Of a stretch of DNA of 64,000 bases, positions 43,739-52,414 are shown piece after piece. Source of the stretch: Brachybacterium phenoliresistens (GTDB taxonomy: Bacteria; Actinomycetota; Actinomycetes; Actinomycetales; Dermabacteraceae); contig NZ_KK069991.1 of NCBI RefSeq assembly GCF_000576425.1, positions 1-64,000 of the forward strand, in the 5' to 3' direction. Within the stretch, counting starts at the first letter, position 1, and each line of letters opens with the position of its first letter. The notes under the pieces are model-generated. The model made no database searches and was not told the origin of the DNA. It saw only the letters and a list, made by a program, of their open reading frames with translations. The translations under genes and the position numbers were made by a program.

Positions 43739-44541
43739 TCCTTCGAGGCCCCCTCGAGCATTCCGCGGATGAAGTGTCGCTGCAGCAGGAGGAACAGGAT
43801 CACCATCGGCAGCGCGACGATGATGGCCCCGGCGGCCAGCAGGGAGTTCTCCGCCGTGTACTGGCCCTGGAAGGTCGCCAGCCCCAGCGGGGCGGTGCGC
43901 AGGCGGCCGGCGGGCGCCATCACCAGGGCGATGAGGAACTCGTTCCACGTCCACATGAACACCAGCACCACCAGGGTGATGACGGCGGGCAGGGACGCCG
44001 GCACCAGCACGCGGGTCAGGGCGCGCAGCGGGCCGGCGCCGTCCAGGGCCGCGGCCTCCAGCAGGCTGGGCGGCAGGGAGCGGAACTGCGCCCGCAGCCA
44101 GAAGGTGCCGAAGGCGATGGACTGGGCGATCTGCGGCAGGGCGATCGCCGCGTAGGTGTCGGTCAGGCCCAGGGTGCGCAGATCGAAGAACAGGGGGATG
44201 ACCACGGCCTCCGCCGGGATCATCAGCCCCAGCAGGAACAGCGGGAACAGCAGCCCGGCGCCGCGGAAGCGCATGGTCCCGAAGGCGTACCCGGCGCCCA
44301 CCGACAGCACCACGGCGCAGGTGACCACGATGACCGCGACGACCAGCGAATGGCCCAGCGATTCGGCGAAGCCGCCGATGCGCCACGCCTCCAGGAGGTT
44401 CTCCGGGTGCAGCCCGGGGGACTCGCCGATCCGCGGGGCGAAGGCGGTGCGGACGATGGTGAGGATCGGGGCCAGGGCGAACAGCGCGAACAGGGCCAGG
44501 ACGGCGTAGTTCATCATCTGCTCGGCGCGCGAGACCCTCAT
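43735..44541 (-). CDS. Sugar ABC transporter permease (CUT1, MalG-like)
   Basis: This is a 268-residue permease with six helices. The EAA loop reads LPPSLLEAAALDGAGPLRALTRVLVP near residues 180-205, and MWTWNEFLIALVM is typical of MalG-like inner membrane proteins. Start and stop overlap its neighbours as ATGA, so it is translationally coupled between the other permease and the kinase. No ATPase gene is in the operon. A shared MsiK-type ATPase elsewhere in the chromosome probably energises it, as is common for actinobacterial CUT1 importers. Confidence 0.9.
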   Translation of the reverse strand: MRVSRAEQMMNYAVLALFALFALAPILTIVRTAFAPRIGESPGLHPENLLEAWRIGGFAESLGHSLVVAVIVVTCAVVLSVGAGYAFGTMRFRGAGLLFPLFLLGLMIPAEAVVIPLFFDLRTLGLTDTYAAIALPQIAQSIAFGTFWLRAQFRSLPPSLLEAAALDGAGPLRALTRVLVPASLPAVITLVVLVFMWTWNEFLIALVMAPAGRLRTAPLGLATFQGQYTAENSLLAAGAIIVALPMVILFLLLQRHFIRGMLEGASKE

Positions 44542-45530
44542 GCCGGTCGCTCCCCGATGCGGGTGACCAGCAGGTTGATCACGAAGACGAGGAGGGTCAG
44601 GACGATGGCGACGGCGCTCGCCGAGCCGACGTCCTTGAGCTCGAACGCCCGCCGGTACACCTCGTAGCTGGGCACGGTGGTCGCGCGGCCGGGCCCGCCG
44701 GAGGTGGTGAGGTAGACCAGGTCGAAGGTCTTCAGCGCCGCGATGATCGTGAGCACGAGGGCGACGACGATCTCCCCGCGCACCGAGGGCAGGGTGATGG
44801 CGAGGAACTCGCGCACGGGACCGGCGCCGTCCAGGCGCACCGCCTCGTACAGGTCGTTGGGGATGCGGCTCATCCCGGCCAGCAGGAGCAGCATCACCAG
44901 ACCCATCTCGAGCCAGGTGCCGATGAAGCCGACGGCGGGCAGGGCGGCGCCGGGGTCGCCCAGCCAGCCGCGGGCGAGGGAGTCCAGGCCCAGGGCGCGC
45001 AGCGCCTGGTTCAGCGGGCCGGAGGGGGCGTAGATCTGCCGCCAGGCCACGGCGATCACGACCAGCGCGATCACCTGGGGCAGGAAGATGACCGTGCGGA
45101 AGATGCCCATGGCGCGCACCTGCCCGCGCCGCAGGATGGCCGCCAGCACCAGGCCCACGATCAGCGGCAGCACGGCGTAGAACACGATGAGCACGAGGGC
45201 ATGGCCGATGGCGGCGCGGAACGCGGCGTCCCCGGCGAGGTCGAGGTAGTTGGACAGGCCCACGAAGGTGGAGGGGCCGAAGCCCGACCAGTCGTAGAGC
45301 GAGAACTGGGCCGCGCGCAGCAGCGGGTACAGGGAGAACGCCGCGTAGACCGCGAAGGCGGGCAGCAGGAACAGGTAGGGGGTCGCCGCCGTGCGGGCGA
45401 CCGGCGAGGGCCTCCGGCGCCGTCGCCGGGGCGCGCCGGAAGCAGGCTGCGCCGGGCCGCCCGCGCCGGTGGCGGCGCGGGCGGGGGCGCGGTCCGCCGG
45501 TGCGGCGGCGGGGGAGGAGGAGGTGGGCAC
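44538..45530 (-). CDS. Sugar ABC transporter permease (CUT1, MalF-like)
   Basis: This 330-residue permease has an Ala/Pro/Arg-rich cytoplasmic N-terminus of about 45 residues and six helices. The EAA loop is IPNDLYEAVRLDGAGPVREFLAITLP near residue 225, followed by FDLVYLTTSGGPGRAT, a MalF/UgpA-like motif. The GTG at 45530 lies 3 nt after the stop of the binding-protein gene and follows GGAGGAGG. It forms the transmembrane pair with the downstream permease. Confidence 0.9.
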   Translation of the reverse strand: MPTSSSPAAAPADRAPARAATGAGGPAQPASGAPRRRRRRPSPVARTAATPYLFLLPAFAVYAAFSLYPLLRAAQFSLYDWSGFGPSTFVGLSNYLDLAGDAAFRAAIGHALVLIVFYAVLPLIVGLVLAAILRRGQVRAMGIFRTVIFLPQVIALVVIAVAWRQIYAPSGPLNQALRALGLDSLARGWLGDPGAALPAVGFIGTWLEMGLVMLLLLAGMSRIPNDLYEAVRLDGAGPVREFLAITLPSVRGEIVVALVLTIIAALKTFDLVYLTTSGGPGRATTVPSYEVYRRAFELKDVGSASAVAIVLTLLVFVINLLVTRIGERPA

Positions 45531-45533
45531 GGA

Positions 45534-46895
45534 TCAGCTCGCGGCGGTGAACTCGCCGTAGTCGGCTTGGAGGGCGTCGGCCGCGGCGGCCGGGTCCGTC
45601 TGCCCGCCGATGACGCCCTGCAGGGTGTCCGCGGCCGTGTCGGCGAAGGTGGGGGTCGCGTAGTCCAGGTAGGGCAGCAGCGTGCCGGAGGTCGAGACGG
45701 CGTCGAAGGCCTCGTAGATCTCCTTGTTCACGCCGGAGTCCGGTGCGAGCGCCGCCGTCTCCAGCACGGGCATGCCGCCGTTCTCGGCGATCAGCGCCAT
45801 CGCCTCGGAGCTGGTGATGAAGTCGATGTACGCCGCGGCCGCGACGGCGTTCTTCGCCTTCGCGGGGATGGTGAAGGGCAGCCCGGTGCCGCCGGTGGTG
45901 GCGACCTTCCCGTCCATGCCTGCGGGCGGCGCCATGAAGTGCAGGTCCTCGCCGAGGACCTTCTCCATGTCCGGTCCCAGCCAGGAGCCGCCGATCAGCA
46001 GCACGCCGGTGCCCTCGGTGAACGCGGCCCAGGCGGCGTCGTAGTCCTGGCCGTTGGGGGAGTCCCCGAAGGCGCCGGAGGCGCCCCATTCGGCCATCTG
46101 CGTGAGGGCCTGGATGTTGCCCTCGCTGGTCCAGTCCGCGCCGGCGTTGCCCATGCCCAGGGAGACGATCTCCTCCGCCGGGACGTAGTGGGCCTGCAGC
46201 GGCCCGAAGACGTGCAGAGCCGGCCAGCCCTCGATGTTGCCGAGCACCAGCGGCTGCTCCCCGGCGGCCTGCGCCGCGGAGACCAGGGCGATCAGCTCGT
46301 CCCAGGTGGTGGGGACCTGGGCGGAGAGCGCCTCGAGCTTGGCGGCGCTGTAGTAGATGCCGACCACCTCGCCGGTCTGCGGCAGGCCCCACAGGGAGCC
46401 CTCGCCGAAGGTGACGGCATCGGCCGAGTAGCGGGACTTGGCCAGGACCGAGGCGGGGAAGCGGTCCTCCCAGCCGTAGGCCTCGGAGTAGCCGGACAGG
46501 TCCGTGAGCTGGCCGGCCTTGACGAACTCGCCCATGTCGGCGCGGGCGTTGTTGACCTGCAGCACGTCGGGGACGTCGTTCCCGGACAGCGCGAGGGCCG
46601 TCTGCTGGCGCAGGTCGTCGAAGGACTGGGAGTGGCGGTCCACCGTGACGTTGGGGAACTTCTGCTGGAAGGACTCGATGAGGGCGGTGATGGCGTCGTT
46701 CTGGGCGCCGCGCACCTCCTGGTCCCACACGGTGAGGGTGACGTCGCCGAGCGCGGCGACGTCCTTGTCGACCTCGTCGGCCGCGGGGCCGGTGGCGGAT
46801 CCGGGCTCGGGGGCATCGGAACCGGGGGCGCAGGCGGCGAGGAGGCCGAGGCCTCCCACGGCAGAGGCCTGGCCGAGGAAAGCGCGTCGTCGCAT
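45534..46895 (-). CDS. Sugar-binding lipoprotein of the ABC importer
   Basis: This 453-residue family 1 extracellular solute-binding protein has a lipoprotein signal: MRRRAFLGQASAVGGLGLLAAC, cleaved before the Cys at residue 22. The mature domain contains VTLTVWDQEVRGAQNDAITALIESFQQKFPNVTV, a typical CUT1 start. TGGTGLPFTIPAKAKNAVAAAAYIDFITS is the usual hinge-distal segment. It delivers a mono- or oligosaccharide to the two permeases. The ATG at 46895 has GGAGGAG upstream. The 130-bp gap to the divergent deoR gene contains candidate operator repeats. Confidence 0.9.
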   Translation of the reverse strand: MRRRAFLGQASAVGGLGLLAACAPGSDAPEPGSATGPAADEVDKDVAALGDVTLTVWDQEVRGAQNDAITALIESFQQKFPNVTVDRHSQSFDDLRQQTALALSGNDVPDVLQVNNARADMGEFVKAGQLTDLSGYSEAYGWEDRFPASVLAKSRYSADAVTFGEGSLWGLPQTGEVVGIYYSAAKLEALSAQVPTTWDELIALVSAAQAAGEQPLVLGNIEGWPALHVFGPLQAHYVPAEEIVSLGMGNAGADWTSEGNIQALTQMAEWGASGAFGDSPNGQDYDAAWAAFTEGTGVLLIGGSWLGPDMEKVLGEDLHFMAPPAGMDGKVATTGGTGLPFTIPAKAKNAVAAAAYIDFITSSEAMALIAENGGMPVLETAALAPDSGVNKEIYEAFDAVSTSGTLLPYLDYATPTFADTAADTLQGVIGGQTDPAAAADALQADYGEFTAAS

Positions 46896-46956
46896 GGTCT
46901 CCTCCAGAGAACGGGGCGGTGCCGCGCCGGGAAGGGCGCAGACCCCCACGATGCCA

Positions 46957-47021
46957 CATCCTGCGCAGGGATGACAGGAGTTGTGCACAGATGACGGAAG
47001 ATGCGTGGAAGGTGCTAGCGT
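46957..47021. promoter_or_regulatory. Divergent control region of the sugar locus
   Basis: The gap holds a near-palindrome, CATCCTGCGCAGGGATG (46957-46973). Two direct repeats, ATGACAGGAG (46971-46980) and ATGACGGAAG (46991-47000), are spaced 20 bp apart, suiting a DeoR-type repressor. A TAGCGT -10 box for deoR lies at 47016-47021. Confidence 0.5.
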
Positions 47022-47027
47022 GAGCGC

Positions 47028-47798
47028 ATGCTCAGCGAGGACCGGCTCCGCGGGATCGTCGCCGAGGTGCGGCGTCGCGGCTCGGCCAGCGTCTCGCGCC
47101 TCAGCGTCGACTTCGCCGTCTCCGAGGCCACGATCCGCCGGGACCTCGACCAGCTGGCGGAGTCCGGCACCCTGCGCCGCGTCCGCGGCGGGGCGACCGC
47201 GATCCGCGGCAGCGTGCGGCCCGAGGCGGATCCGCGCCCCTTCGCGGACGTCGCCACCGCCGCGTCCTCCGCCAAGGCGGGCATCGCCGCGCGCGCCGCG
47301 ACGCTGGTCGAGGACGGCTCCGTGGTCGCCCTGGACATCGGCACCAGCGTCGCCGCGCTGTGCCCGCAGCTGCGCGATCGCGAGCTGACCGTGGTCACCG
47401 CCTCCCTCGCCGTGGTCCAGGCCCTCGCCGACGCCCCCGGCATCGACCTCGTGGTCCTCGGCGGGCTGCTGCGCCCCAGCTACCAGTCCATGGTCGGCAC
47501 GCTCACCGAGTCCGCGCTGCGGCAGGTGCGGGTGGACGTCGCCTTCCTCGGGGCGGCGGGCGTGCGCCCCGACGGCTGCGTGCTGGACTCCACCCCCAGC
47601 GAGGTGCCCGTCAAGCGCGGCCTGCTGGACATCGCCGGCCGCTCCTATCTCCTGGTCGATCACGAGAAGTTCCCCGGCACGGGGTTCCTCGAGATCGCCC
47701 CCGCCGCCCGCTTCGCCGGGATCGTCACCGACCGTCCCCTGCCGCCCAGCGCCATCGACCTCCCCGAGGGGGAGGAACTGGAGGTCCTGCTCCCATGA
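47028..47798 (+). CDS. DeoR-family transcriptional regulator
   Basis: This 256-residue regulator has the DeoR helix-turn-helix at its N-terminus (LRGIVAEVRRRGSASVSRLSVDFAVSEATIRRDLDQLAESGTLRRVRGGA). The C-terminal DeoRC sugar-phosphate sensor includes DGSVVALDIGTSVAAL, VTASLAVVQAL and VLGGLLRPSYQSMVGTL. It likely represses the divergent importer operon and its own operon until a phosphorylated sugar binds. The ATG at 47028 is 6 nt after a TAGCGT box, so it is probably leaderless. Its stop overlaps the GH4 gene start (ATGA), coupling the two. Confidence 0.9.
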   Translation: MLSEDRLRGIVAEVRRRGSASVSRLSVDFAVSEATIRRDLDQLAESGTLRRVRGGATAIRGSVRPEADPRPFADVATAASSAKAGIAARAATLVEDGSVVALDIGTSVAALCPQLRDRELTVVTASLAVVQALADAPGIDLVVLGGLLRPSYQSMVGTLTESALRQVRVDVAFLGAAGVRPDGCVLDSTPSEVPVKRGLLDIAGRSYLLVDHEKFPGTGFLEIAPAARFAGIVTDRPLPPSAIDLPEGEELEVLLP

Positions 47799-49243
47799 AG
47801 CTCACCATCCTCGGCGGCGGCGGGTTCCGCGTGCCGCTGGTGTACGAGGCCGTCGCCGCGCGGGCCACCGGCCTGGTCGTCGACGAGGTCGCCCTCCACG
47901 ACGTGGACCCGGAGCGCCTGGCCACCATCGGCGCGGTCGCCGCGCAGCTGGGGGAGGAGCTCGCGGCGTCGGGCCGCGCCCCGCACCCGCTGCCGCGCCT
48001 GGTGCCCACCACGGATCTGCGCGAGGCGGTGGCCGGGGCCGACTTCGTCTTCAGCGCGGTGCGGGTGGGCGGCGCCCAGGGGCGCACGGTCGACGAGCGC
48101 GTCGCCCTGGACCTGGGGCTGCTGGGCCAGGAGACCATCGGCCCTGGCGGCCTCGCCTACGCGCTGCGCACCATCCCCGTCGCCCTCGACGTCGCCCGCA
48201 CCATCGCCGAGCTCGCCCCCATAGCCTGGACGATCAACTTCACCAACCCGGCCGGGATCGTCACCGAGGCGATGCGCACGGTGCTCGGGGATCGGGTGGT
48301 GGGCATCTGCGACACCCCCATCGGCCTGGTGCGACGGGTGGGCCGCCTGCTGGGGGCCGATGTCGACGCGATGGGCCCCGACGGGACGCCGCGGATCGGC
48401 GTGGACTACGTGGGGCTGAACCACCTGGGCTGGCTGCGGGCGATCACCGTCGACGGCGAGGACCGCCTGCCGGGCATCCTCGCCGACGACGCGGCGCTGG
48501 ACGCGATCGAGGAGGCGCGGCTGATCGGCCCGGACTGGGTGCGGACCATGGGCGCCCTGCCCAACGAGTACCTCTTCTACTACCTGTTCACCGAGGAGGC
48601 CCGCTCCCGCATCGCCGCCGCGGAGGAGACCCGCGGCGAGTTCCTCGCCGCGCAGCAGGGGCGCTTCTACGAGGCCGCCGGGGACTCCTGCTGCGCCTCG
48701 CCGCTGTCCGCCTGGCGCGCCACGCTCCACGAGCGCGAGGCGACGTACATGGCCGAGACCCGCGACGAGGAGCGCCGCGAGGAGGACGTGGCCGGCGGCG
48801 GGTACCAGGAGGTCGCCCTGCGCCTGATGACCGCGCTGGCCACGGGCACGCCCGCCCGGATGATCCTCGACGTCGGCAACGGCCGGCCCGGGGGCGGGCG
48901 CATCGTGCCCGAGCTCCCGCCGGACCTCGTCCTCGAGGTCCCCTGCGTCGTCGACGGCGAGGGCGTCCACCCCCAGCAGGTGGGGCCCGTGAGCCTCGGC
49001 CAGCTGGGGATGATGGCGCGGCTGCGCGCCGCCGAGCGCGCGATCCTCGAGGCGGCGCGGCACGGTCAGGGGGCATCGGCCCGAGGCGGCGAGGAGGCCG
49101 CGCGGCTGCGGTCGCTCGCCCGCGAGAAGGCCTGGGAGGGCTTCTCGACCCACCCGCTGGTCGACTCTCCCGAGCTGGGGCGGGCCCTTCTGGACGGCTA
49201 CGTCGCCGGGCACCCCGAGATCGCGGCGCTGCTGGAGGGGTAG
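47795..49243 (+). CDS. GH4 family glycosidase (6-phospho-beta-glucosidase type)
   Basis: This 482-residue enzyme is of glycoside hydrolase family 4, which uses NAD+ and Mn2+ and a redox-elimination mechanism. The N-terminus, KLTILGGGGFRVPLVYEAV, is the dinucleotide fold. FTNPAGIVTEA, GICDTPIG and VGLNHLGWLR are the diagnostic motifs, with the Cys and His that bind the metal. The LGQETIGPGGLAYALR loop is also conserved. It acts on phosphorylated disaccharides in most relatives, yet no PTS is present in this locus. Start and ribosome site (GGAGG) are clear. The Cys-Cys pair in GDSCCASPLSAW is unusual. Confidence 0.87.
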   Translation: MKLTILGGGGFRVPLVYEAVAARATGLVVDEVALHDVDPERLATIGAVAAQLGEELAASGRAPHPLPRLVPTTDLREAVAGADFVFSAVRVGGAQGRTVDERVALDLGLLGQETIGPGGLAYALRTIPVALDVARTIAELAPIAWTINFTNPAGIVTEAMRTVLGDRVVGICDTPIGLVRRVGRLLGADVDAMGPDGTPRIGVDYVGLNHLGWLRAITVDGEDRLPGILADDAALDAIEEARLIGPDWVRTMGALPNEYLFYYLFTEEARSRIAAAEETRGEFLAAQQGRFYEAAGDSCCASPLSAWRATLHEREATYMAETRDEERREEDVAGGGYQEVALRLMTALATGTPARMILDVGNGRPGGGRIVPELPPDLVLEVPCVVDGEGVHPQQVGPVSLGQLGMMARLRAAERAILEAARHGQGASARGGEEAARLRSLAREKAWEGFSTHPLVDSPELGRALLDGYVAGHPEIAALLEG

Positions 49244-49292
49244 GCGGCGCGCAGCCCTGGAGGGTGGGCGTTCCCCCTCGGCGGTGCGGCGC

Positions 49293-49817
49293 TCAGCCCT
49301 GGGCGAGGATCCGCGCGGCCCGCTGCCGGGACACCGGCCGGGCCAGCGCCACGATCCCGAGCACGATGTTCACCAGCGGGGCGAGGACGCAGATGTACAC
49401 CAGCCCCGGCAGCGCCAGGCCGTAGAAGACCCCGGGCTGCTCCTGCGCATCGATCCCCCCGAGGACCCGGGTGAGGGTCCCCAGCATCACCAGGTACAGC
49501 ACCACGATCAGCAGGTTCGCGCCGCCGAGCAGCGCAGCCCGCAGCCCCGAGCGCCGGGCCACGGCGTTGCGGCCCAGCTGCGCCAGCCCGACCACCAGCA
49601 TCAGGATCGAGGGGACCAGCAGGGACAGCAGCGGCACCGCGAGCAGGGAGAGCAGGCCGAAGGCCCAGGCCAGGCGTCCGTCGTTGCTCGCGGTGGTGGG
49701 GAAGAAGTCCGGCGTCGGGTGCCGCGGGAACGGCGGCGGTCCCGTGCGGGCGCGGGCGTGCAGCGCCGGGTGCAGGTTCCCGGATCCGGGATCGGGCGGC
49801 GGGCTCAGCTCGCTCAT
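49293..49817 (-). CDS. Membrane protein of unknown function
   Basis: This 174-residue protein has a Pro/His-rich cytoplasmic N-terminus of about 45 residues followed by four hydrophobic segments (WAFGLLSLLAVPLLSLLV, ILMLVVGLAQLG, LLIVVLYLVMLGTL, GLVYICVLAPLVNIVLGIVAL). It resembles DUF4190-like small membrane proteins, with their LxSLLAVP...LGIVALAR pattern, but the match is by eye. The ATG at 49817 follows TATGCT by 6 nt on the minus strand, indicating a leaderless transcript. It is convergent with the GH4 gene. Confidence 0.68.
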   Translation of the reverse strand: MSELSPPPDPGSGNLHPALHARARTGPPPFPRHPTPDFFPTTASNDGRLAWAFGLLSLLAVPLLSLLVPSILMLVVGLAQLGRNAVARRSGLRAALLGGANLLIVVLYLVMLGTLTRVLGGIDAQEQPGVFYGLALPGLVYICVLAPLVNIVLGIVALARPVSRQRAARILAQG

Positions 49818-49895
49818 GGTCCGAGCATAGGTCGGCCTGCCCGGTCACGGTTCGGGCTGTGGACGAGCGGTCTCGGCCTCGCTGCCCCACAAAGG

Positions 49896-49914
49896 TCGGA
49901 TGTTCCGATAGCCT
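49896..49914 (+). promoter_or_regulatory. Putative operator and -10 of the M81 peptidase operon
   Basis: TCGGA and TCCGA form a perfect 5-3-5 inverted repeat at 49896-49908. It abuts TAGCCT (49909-49914), a -10-like hexamer. The gene starts 66 nt further on, so the transcript would have a leader of about 60 nt with an AGGAGA ribosome site. Confidence 0.4.
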
Positions 49915-49979
49915 CCCTGAGCAACGACGCACGAGGCGAGGGACCCGCCCTCCGCCGGGATCCGCAGGAGAGCCCCTTC

Positions 49980-51512
49980 ATGACCACGCCCCGACCCCGC
50001 ATCGCCATCGCCGGGATCGCCATCGAGTCCTCCACGTTCACGCCCTACCGCTCCTCCGCCGCGGACTTCGAGGTGCGGTGCGGCACCGCCGAGATCCTGG
50101 AGCGCTACCCCTTCTTCGCCCCCGTCGCCGACGGGGGCACGGAGACCGGTCAGGTGCTGCGCGAGGCCGCCGAGTACGTCGGCGTGCTGCACGCCCGCGC
50201 GCTGCCCGGCGGGCAGCTGGTCGGGGCGGACTACGCCGTGTGGAAGGAGGAGATCCTCTCCGGCCTGCGCGCGGCGCTCGCCGAGGCCCCGCTGGACGGC
50301 TTCTTCTTCGACATCCACGGCGCCATGAGCGTCGAGGGGCTGGACGACGCCGAGGGCGACCTGATCGCCGCGATCCGCGGCGTGATCGGCCCGGACGTGC
50401 TGGTGGGCACCGCCATGGACCTGCACGGCAACGTCTCCGAGGTCCTCTTCGAGCACTGCGACCTGCTCACCTGCTACCGCCACGCACCGCACATCGACGC
50501 CTGGGAGACCCGCGAGCGCGGACTGCGCGACCTGGTCGAGGCCGCCTCGCGCGGCGGCGCCCGCCCCCACAAGGCCCTCGTGCACGTGCCGATCCTCCTG
50601 CCCGGGGAGAAGACCTCCACCCGCATCGAGCCGGCGAAGTCCCTGTACGCCCGGATCCCCGGGCTCACCGCCCGCGAGGGCGTCACGGACGTGTCGATCT
50701 GGATCGGTTTCGCGTGGGCGGACCAGCCCCGCTGCAAGGCCGCCGTGCTCGCCTTCGGCGAGGACGCCGATGCCGTCGACGCCGCCGCGCTCGAGCTGGC
50801 CACCGCCGTGTGGCAGGCGCGGCACGACTTCGAGTTCGTCGCCCCCACTGGGACCTTCGAGGAATGCCTCGACCGGGCCGTCGCCTCCACGGCGCGCCCG
50901 TTCTGGATCTCCGACTCCGGGGACAACCCCGGCGCGGGCGGGGCCGATGACACCACCTACTGCCTGTCCCGGCTGCTCGCCCGGGAGGAGATCCGCGCAG
51001 GCGAGGTCAGCGCCCTGATGGTCTCCCTGGTCGATCCGGGCTCCGCCGGCCTCGCGACGGAGCTGGGCGTGGGCGGGCGCGGCGACTTCACCGTCGGCGG
51101 TCGCATCGACGCGCGGGATCCGGGCCCGGTGGCGCTGCGCGCCGAGGTGACGGCCCTGGACGACGCCCCCGGCACCGGCCGCGCCGCCGCGCTGCGGGTG
51201 CTGGACGGCGACACCCCCACCGGCCTGACCGTCGTGGTCACGGCGCGCCGCTCGCAGTGGGCGAGCCACGAGATGTTCGCGCGCCTGGGCATGAGCATGA
51301 CCGGCTTCGACATCGTCACCGTGAAGATGGGCTACCTCGAGCCGGACCAGTACGAGTCCGCCGCCGACTGGCTGCTGGCCCTCACCCCCGGCGGCGTCGA
51401 CCAGGACCTGGTGCGCCTGGGCCACGCCCGGATCGACCGGCCGATGATCCCCTTCGACGCCGAGATCCCGGCGCCTGCCCCGGACAGGATCCTGCGCGGC
51501 GGCGGCGCCTGA
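49980..51512 (+). CDS. M81 family (MlrC-like) metallopeptidase
   Basis: This 510-residue protein matches the MlrC/DUF1485 family. IAIAGIAIESSTFTPY starts the domain, DGFFFDIHGAMSVEGLDDAEGDL and GTAMDLHGNVSEVL carry conserved Asp/His ligands, and DSGDNPGAGGADDTTYCL is the C-terminal signature. MlrC hydrolyses linear tetrapeptides of microcystin in sphingomonads. In actinobacteria the natural substrate is unknown, perhaps D-amino-acid-containing peptides. No signal peptide is visible. The ATG at 49980 has AGGAGA. A YciI-like gene follows after 41 bp and is likely co-transcribed. Confidence 0.87.
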   Translation: MTTPRPRIAIAGIAIESSTFTPYRSSAADFEVRCGTAEILERYPFFAPVADGGTETGQVLREAAEYVGVLHARALPGGQLVGADYAVWKEEILSGLRAALAEAPLDGFFFDIHGAMSVEGLDDAEGDLIAAIRGVIGPDVLVGTAMDLHGNVSEVLFEHCDLLTCYRHAPHIDAWETRERGLRDLVEAASRGGARPHKALVHVPILLPGEKTSTRIEPAKSLYARIPGLTAREGVTDVSIWIGFAWADQPRCKAAVLAFGEDADAVDAAALELATAVWQARHDFEFVAPTGTFEECLDRAVASTARPFWISDSGDNPGAGGADDTTYCLSRLLAREEIRAGEVSALMVSLVDPGSAGLATELGVGGRGDFTVGGRIDARDPGPVALRAEVTALDDAPGTGRAAALRVLDGDTPTGLTVVVTARRSQWASHEMFARLGMSMTGFDIVTVKMGYLEPDQYESAADWLLALTPGGVDQDLVRLGHARIDRPMIPFDAEIPAPAPDRILRGGGA

Positions 51513-51553
51513 CAGAATCGGCCGCATCACCACCCGTGCGAAGGAGCCCGCCC

Positions 51554-51844
51554 ATGTCGATCTACGCCGTCACCTACCTCTACGCCGATGACACCGCGCT
51601 GAAGGACCGGCATCGGCCGGAGCACCGCGAGTTCCTGGGCGCCCTGCACGCGGAGGGCACGCTGCTGGCCTCCGGCCCGTACACCGACGAGGACGGCGGG
51701 GCGCTGCTGATCCTGCAGGGCGAGGGCACCGCGGCCGAGGTGCTCTCCGTGCTGGACCCGGACCCGTTCCGCCGCGAGGGCGTCGTGCTCGAGCGGAGCA
51801 TCCGCCCCTGGAATGTGGTCATCGGCGGCTTCGGCACCGCCTGA
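51554..51844 (+). CDS. YciI-family protein
   Basis: This 96-residue protein has the YciI/ferredoxin-like fold. IYAVTYLYADD is strand 1, HRPEHREFLGALHAEGTLLASGPYTDEDGGALLIL includes the conserved His-Arg and Gly-Pro positions, and DPDPFRREGVVLERSIRPW is the typical DPF...G motif near the C-terminus. These small proteins are putative enzymes or binding subunits, often next to oxidoreductases. The ATG at 51554 follows GAAGGAG. It may act with the M81 protein encoded upstream. Confidence 0.85.
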   Translation: MSIYAVTYLYADDTALKDRHRPEHREFLGALHAEGTLLASGPYTDEDGGALLILQGEGTAAEVLSVLDPDPFRREGVVLERSIRPWNVVIGGFGTA

Positions 51845-51889
51845 GCGCCCGGACCTGCGGCTCCGCGCCGTCGGCCCGGCCGGGTGGGG

Positions 51890-52414
51890 TCACGCCGGGT
51901 CGGGACCGTCGGAGTCGGAGCGGCCCGCGGCCTCCTGGGCGGCGGCGCTCGCATCGAGGAAGGCGCCGACGCTCGCCCGGCGCACCTCGGTGCCGTCTCC
52001 CAGCAGCACCAGCGGCAGCGCCTCCCGGCCGCCGTGCTCGGCGAGCAGCTGGGCTGCCTCCGCATCGCGGTAGACGTTCACCCAGGTCACATCGGTGCGG
52101 GTGCTGCGCACCGCCGTCTGCAGCCGGGCGCTGAGGGGATCGCCCGGCGCCCACAGGATCACCGAGTCGCCCGGACCGCGGGCGGCGAGGGCGGAGGCCA
52201 GCGGCGTGTGCTGCCCCGAGCGTAGCGGCGAGGTCCAGTAGCCCATGAGCAGGGCGAACAGCGCCATCGCGAGCGCGGCGACGCGCTGGTCCACGGCCAG
52301 CAGGAGCGCGGCGAGCAGCAGGCCGCCGACCAGCAGCAGCGCCGGCCTCAGCCAGGCGCTCGCCGGGACGCGCAGCGGGGCCGGCCGGGGCGCGGGATCG
52401 GTGGGCTGCGCCAT
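51890..52414 (-). CDS. Membrane-anchored thioredoxin-fold-like protein without CxxC
   Basis: This 174-residue protein has two hydrophobic segments at about residues 25-60 (PALLLVGGLLLAALLLAV and VAALAMALFALLMGYW). A soluble domain of about 90 residues follows, reading VILWAPGDPLSARLQTAV, VTWVNVYRDAEAAQLLAEHGGREALPLVLLGDG and a terminal helix. The order (strand, helix, strand, a Leu-Pro turn before the last strands) resembles glutaredoxins, but the CxxC site is Ala-Pro-Gly-Asp. No cysteine is present, so it is probably a non-redox binding module. Its ATG overlaps the LysR stop (TGATG). Confidence 0.6.
   Translation of the reverse strand: MAQPTDPAPRPAPLRVPASAWLRPALLLVGGLLLAALLLAVDQRVAALAMALFALLMGYWTSPLRSGQHTPLASALAARGPGDSVILWAPGDPLSARLQTAVRSTRTDVTWVNVYRDAEAAQLLAEHGGREALPLVLLGDGTEVRRASVGAFLDASAAAQEAAGRSDSDGPDPA

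Noticed and set aside
43735-46959. A single 1074-residue reading through the binding protein and both permeases
   Set aside because: It is a shadow frame. The three coupled genes in their own frames have the lipobox and EAA loops, and the long product has no motif upstream of the last permease.
49980-51512. Microcystin degradation locus
   Set aside because: Only an MlrC-like peptidase is present and no mlrA, mlrB or mlrD. The family is broader than microcystin degradation.
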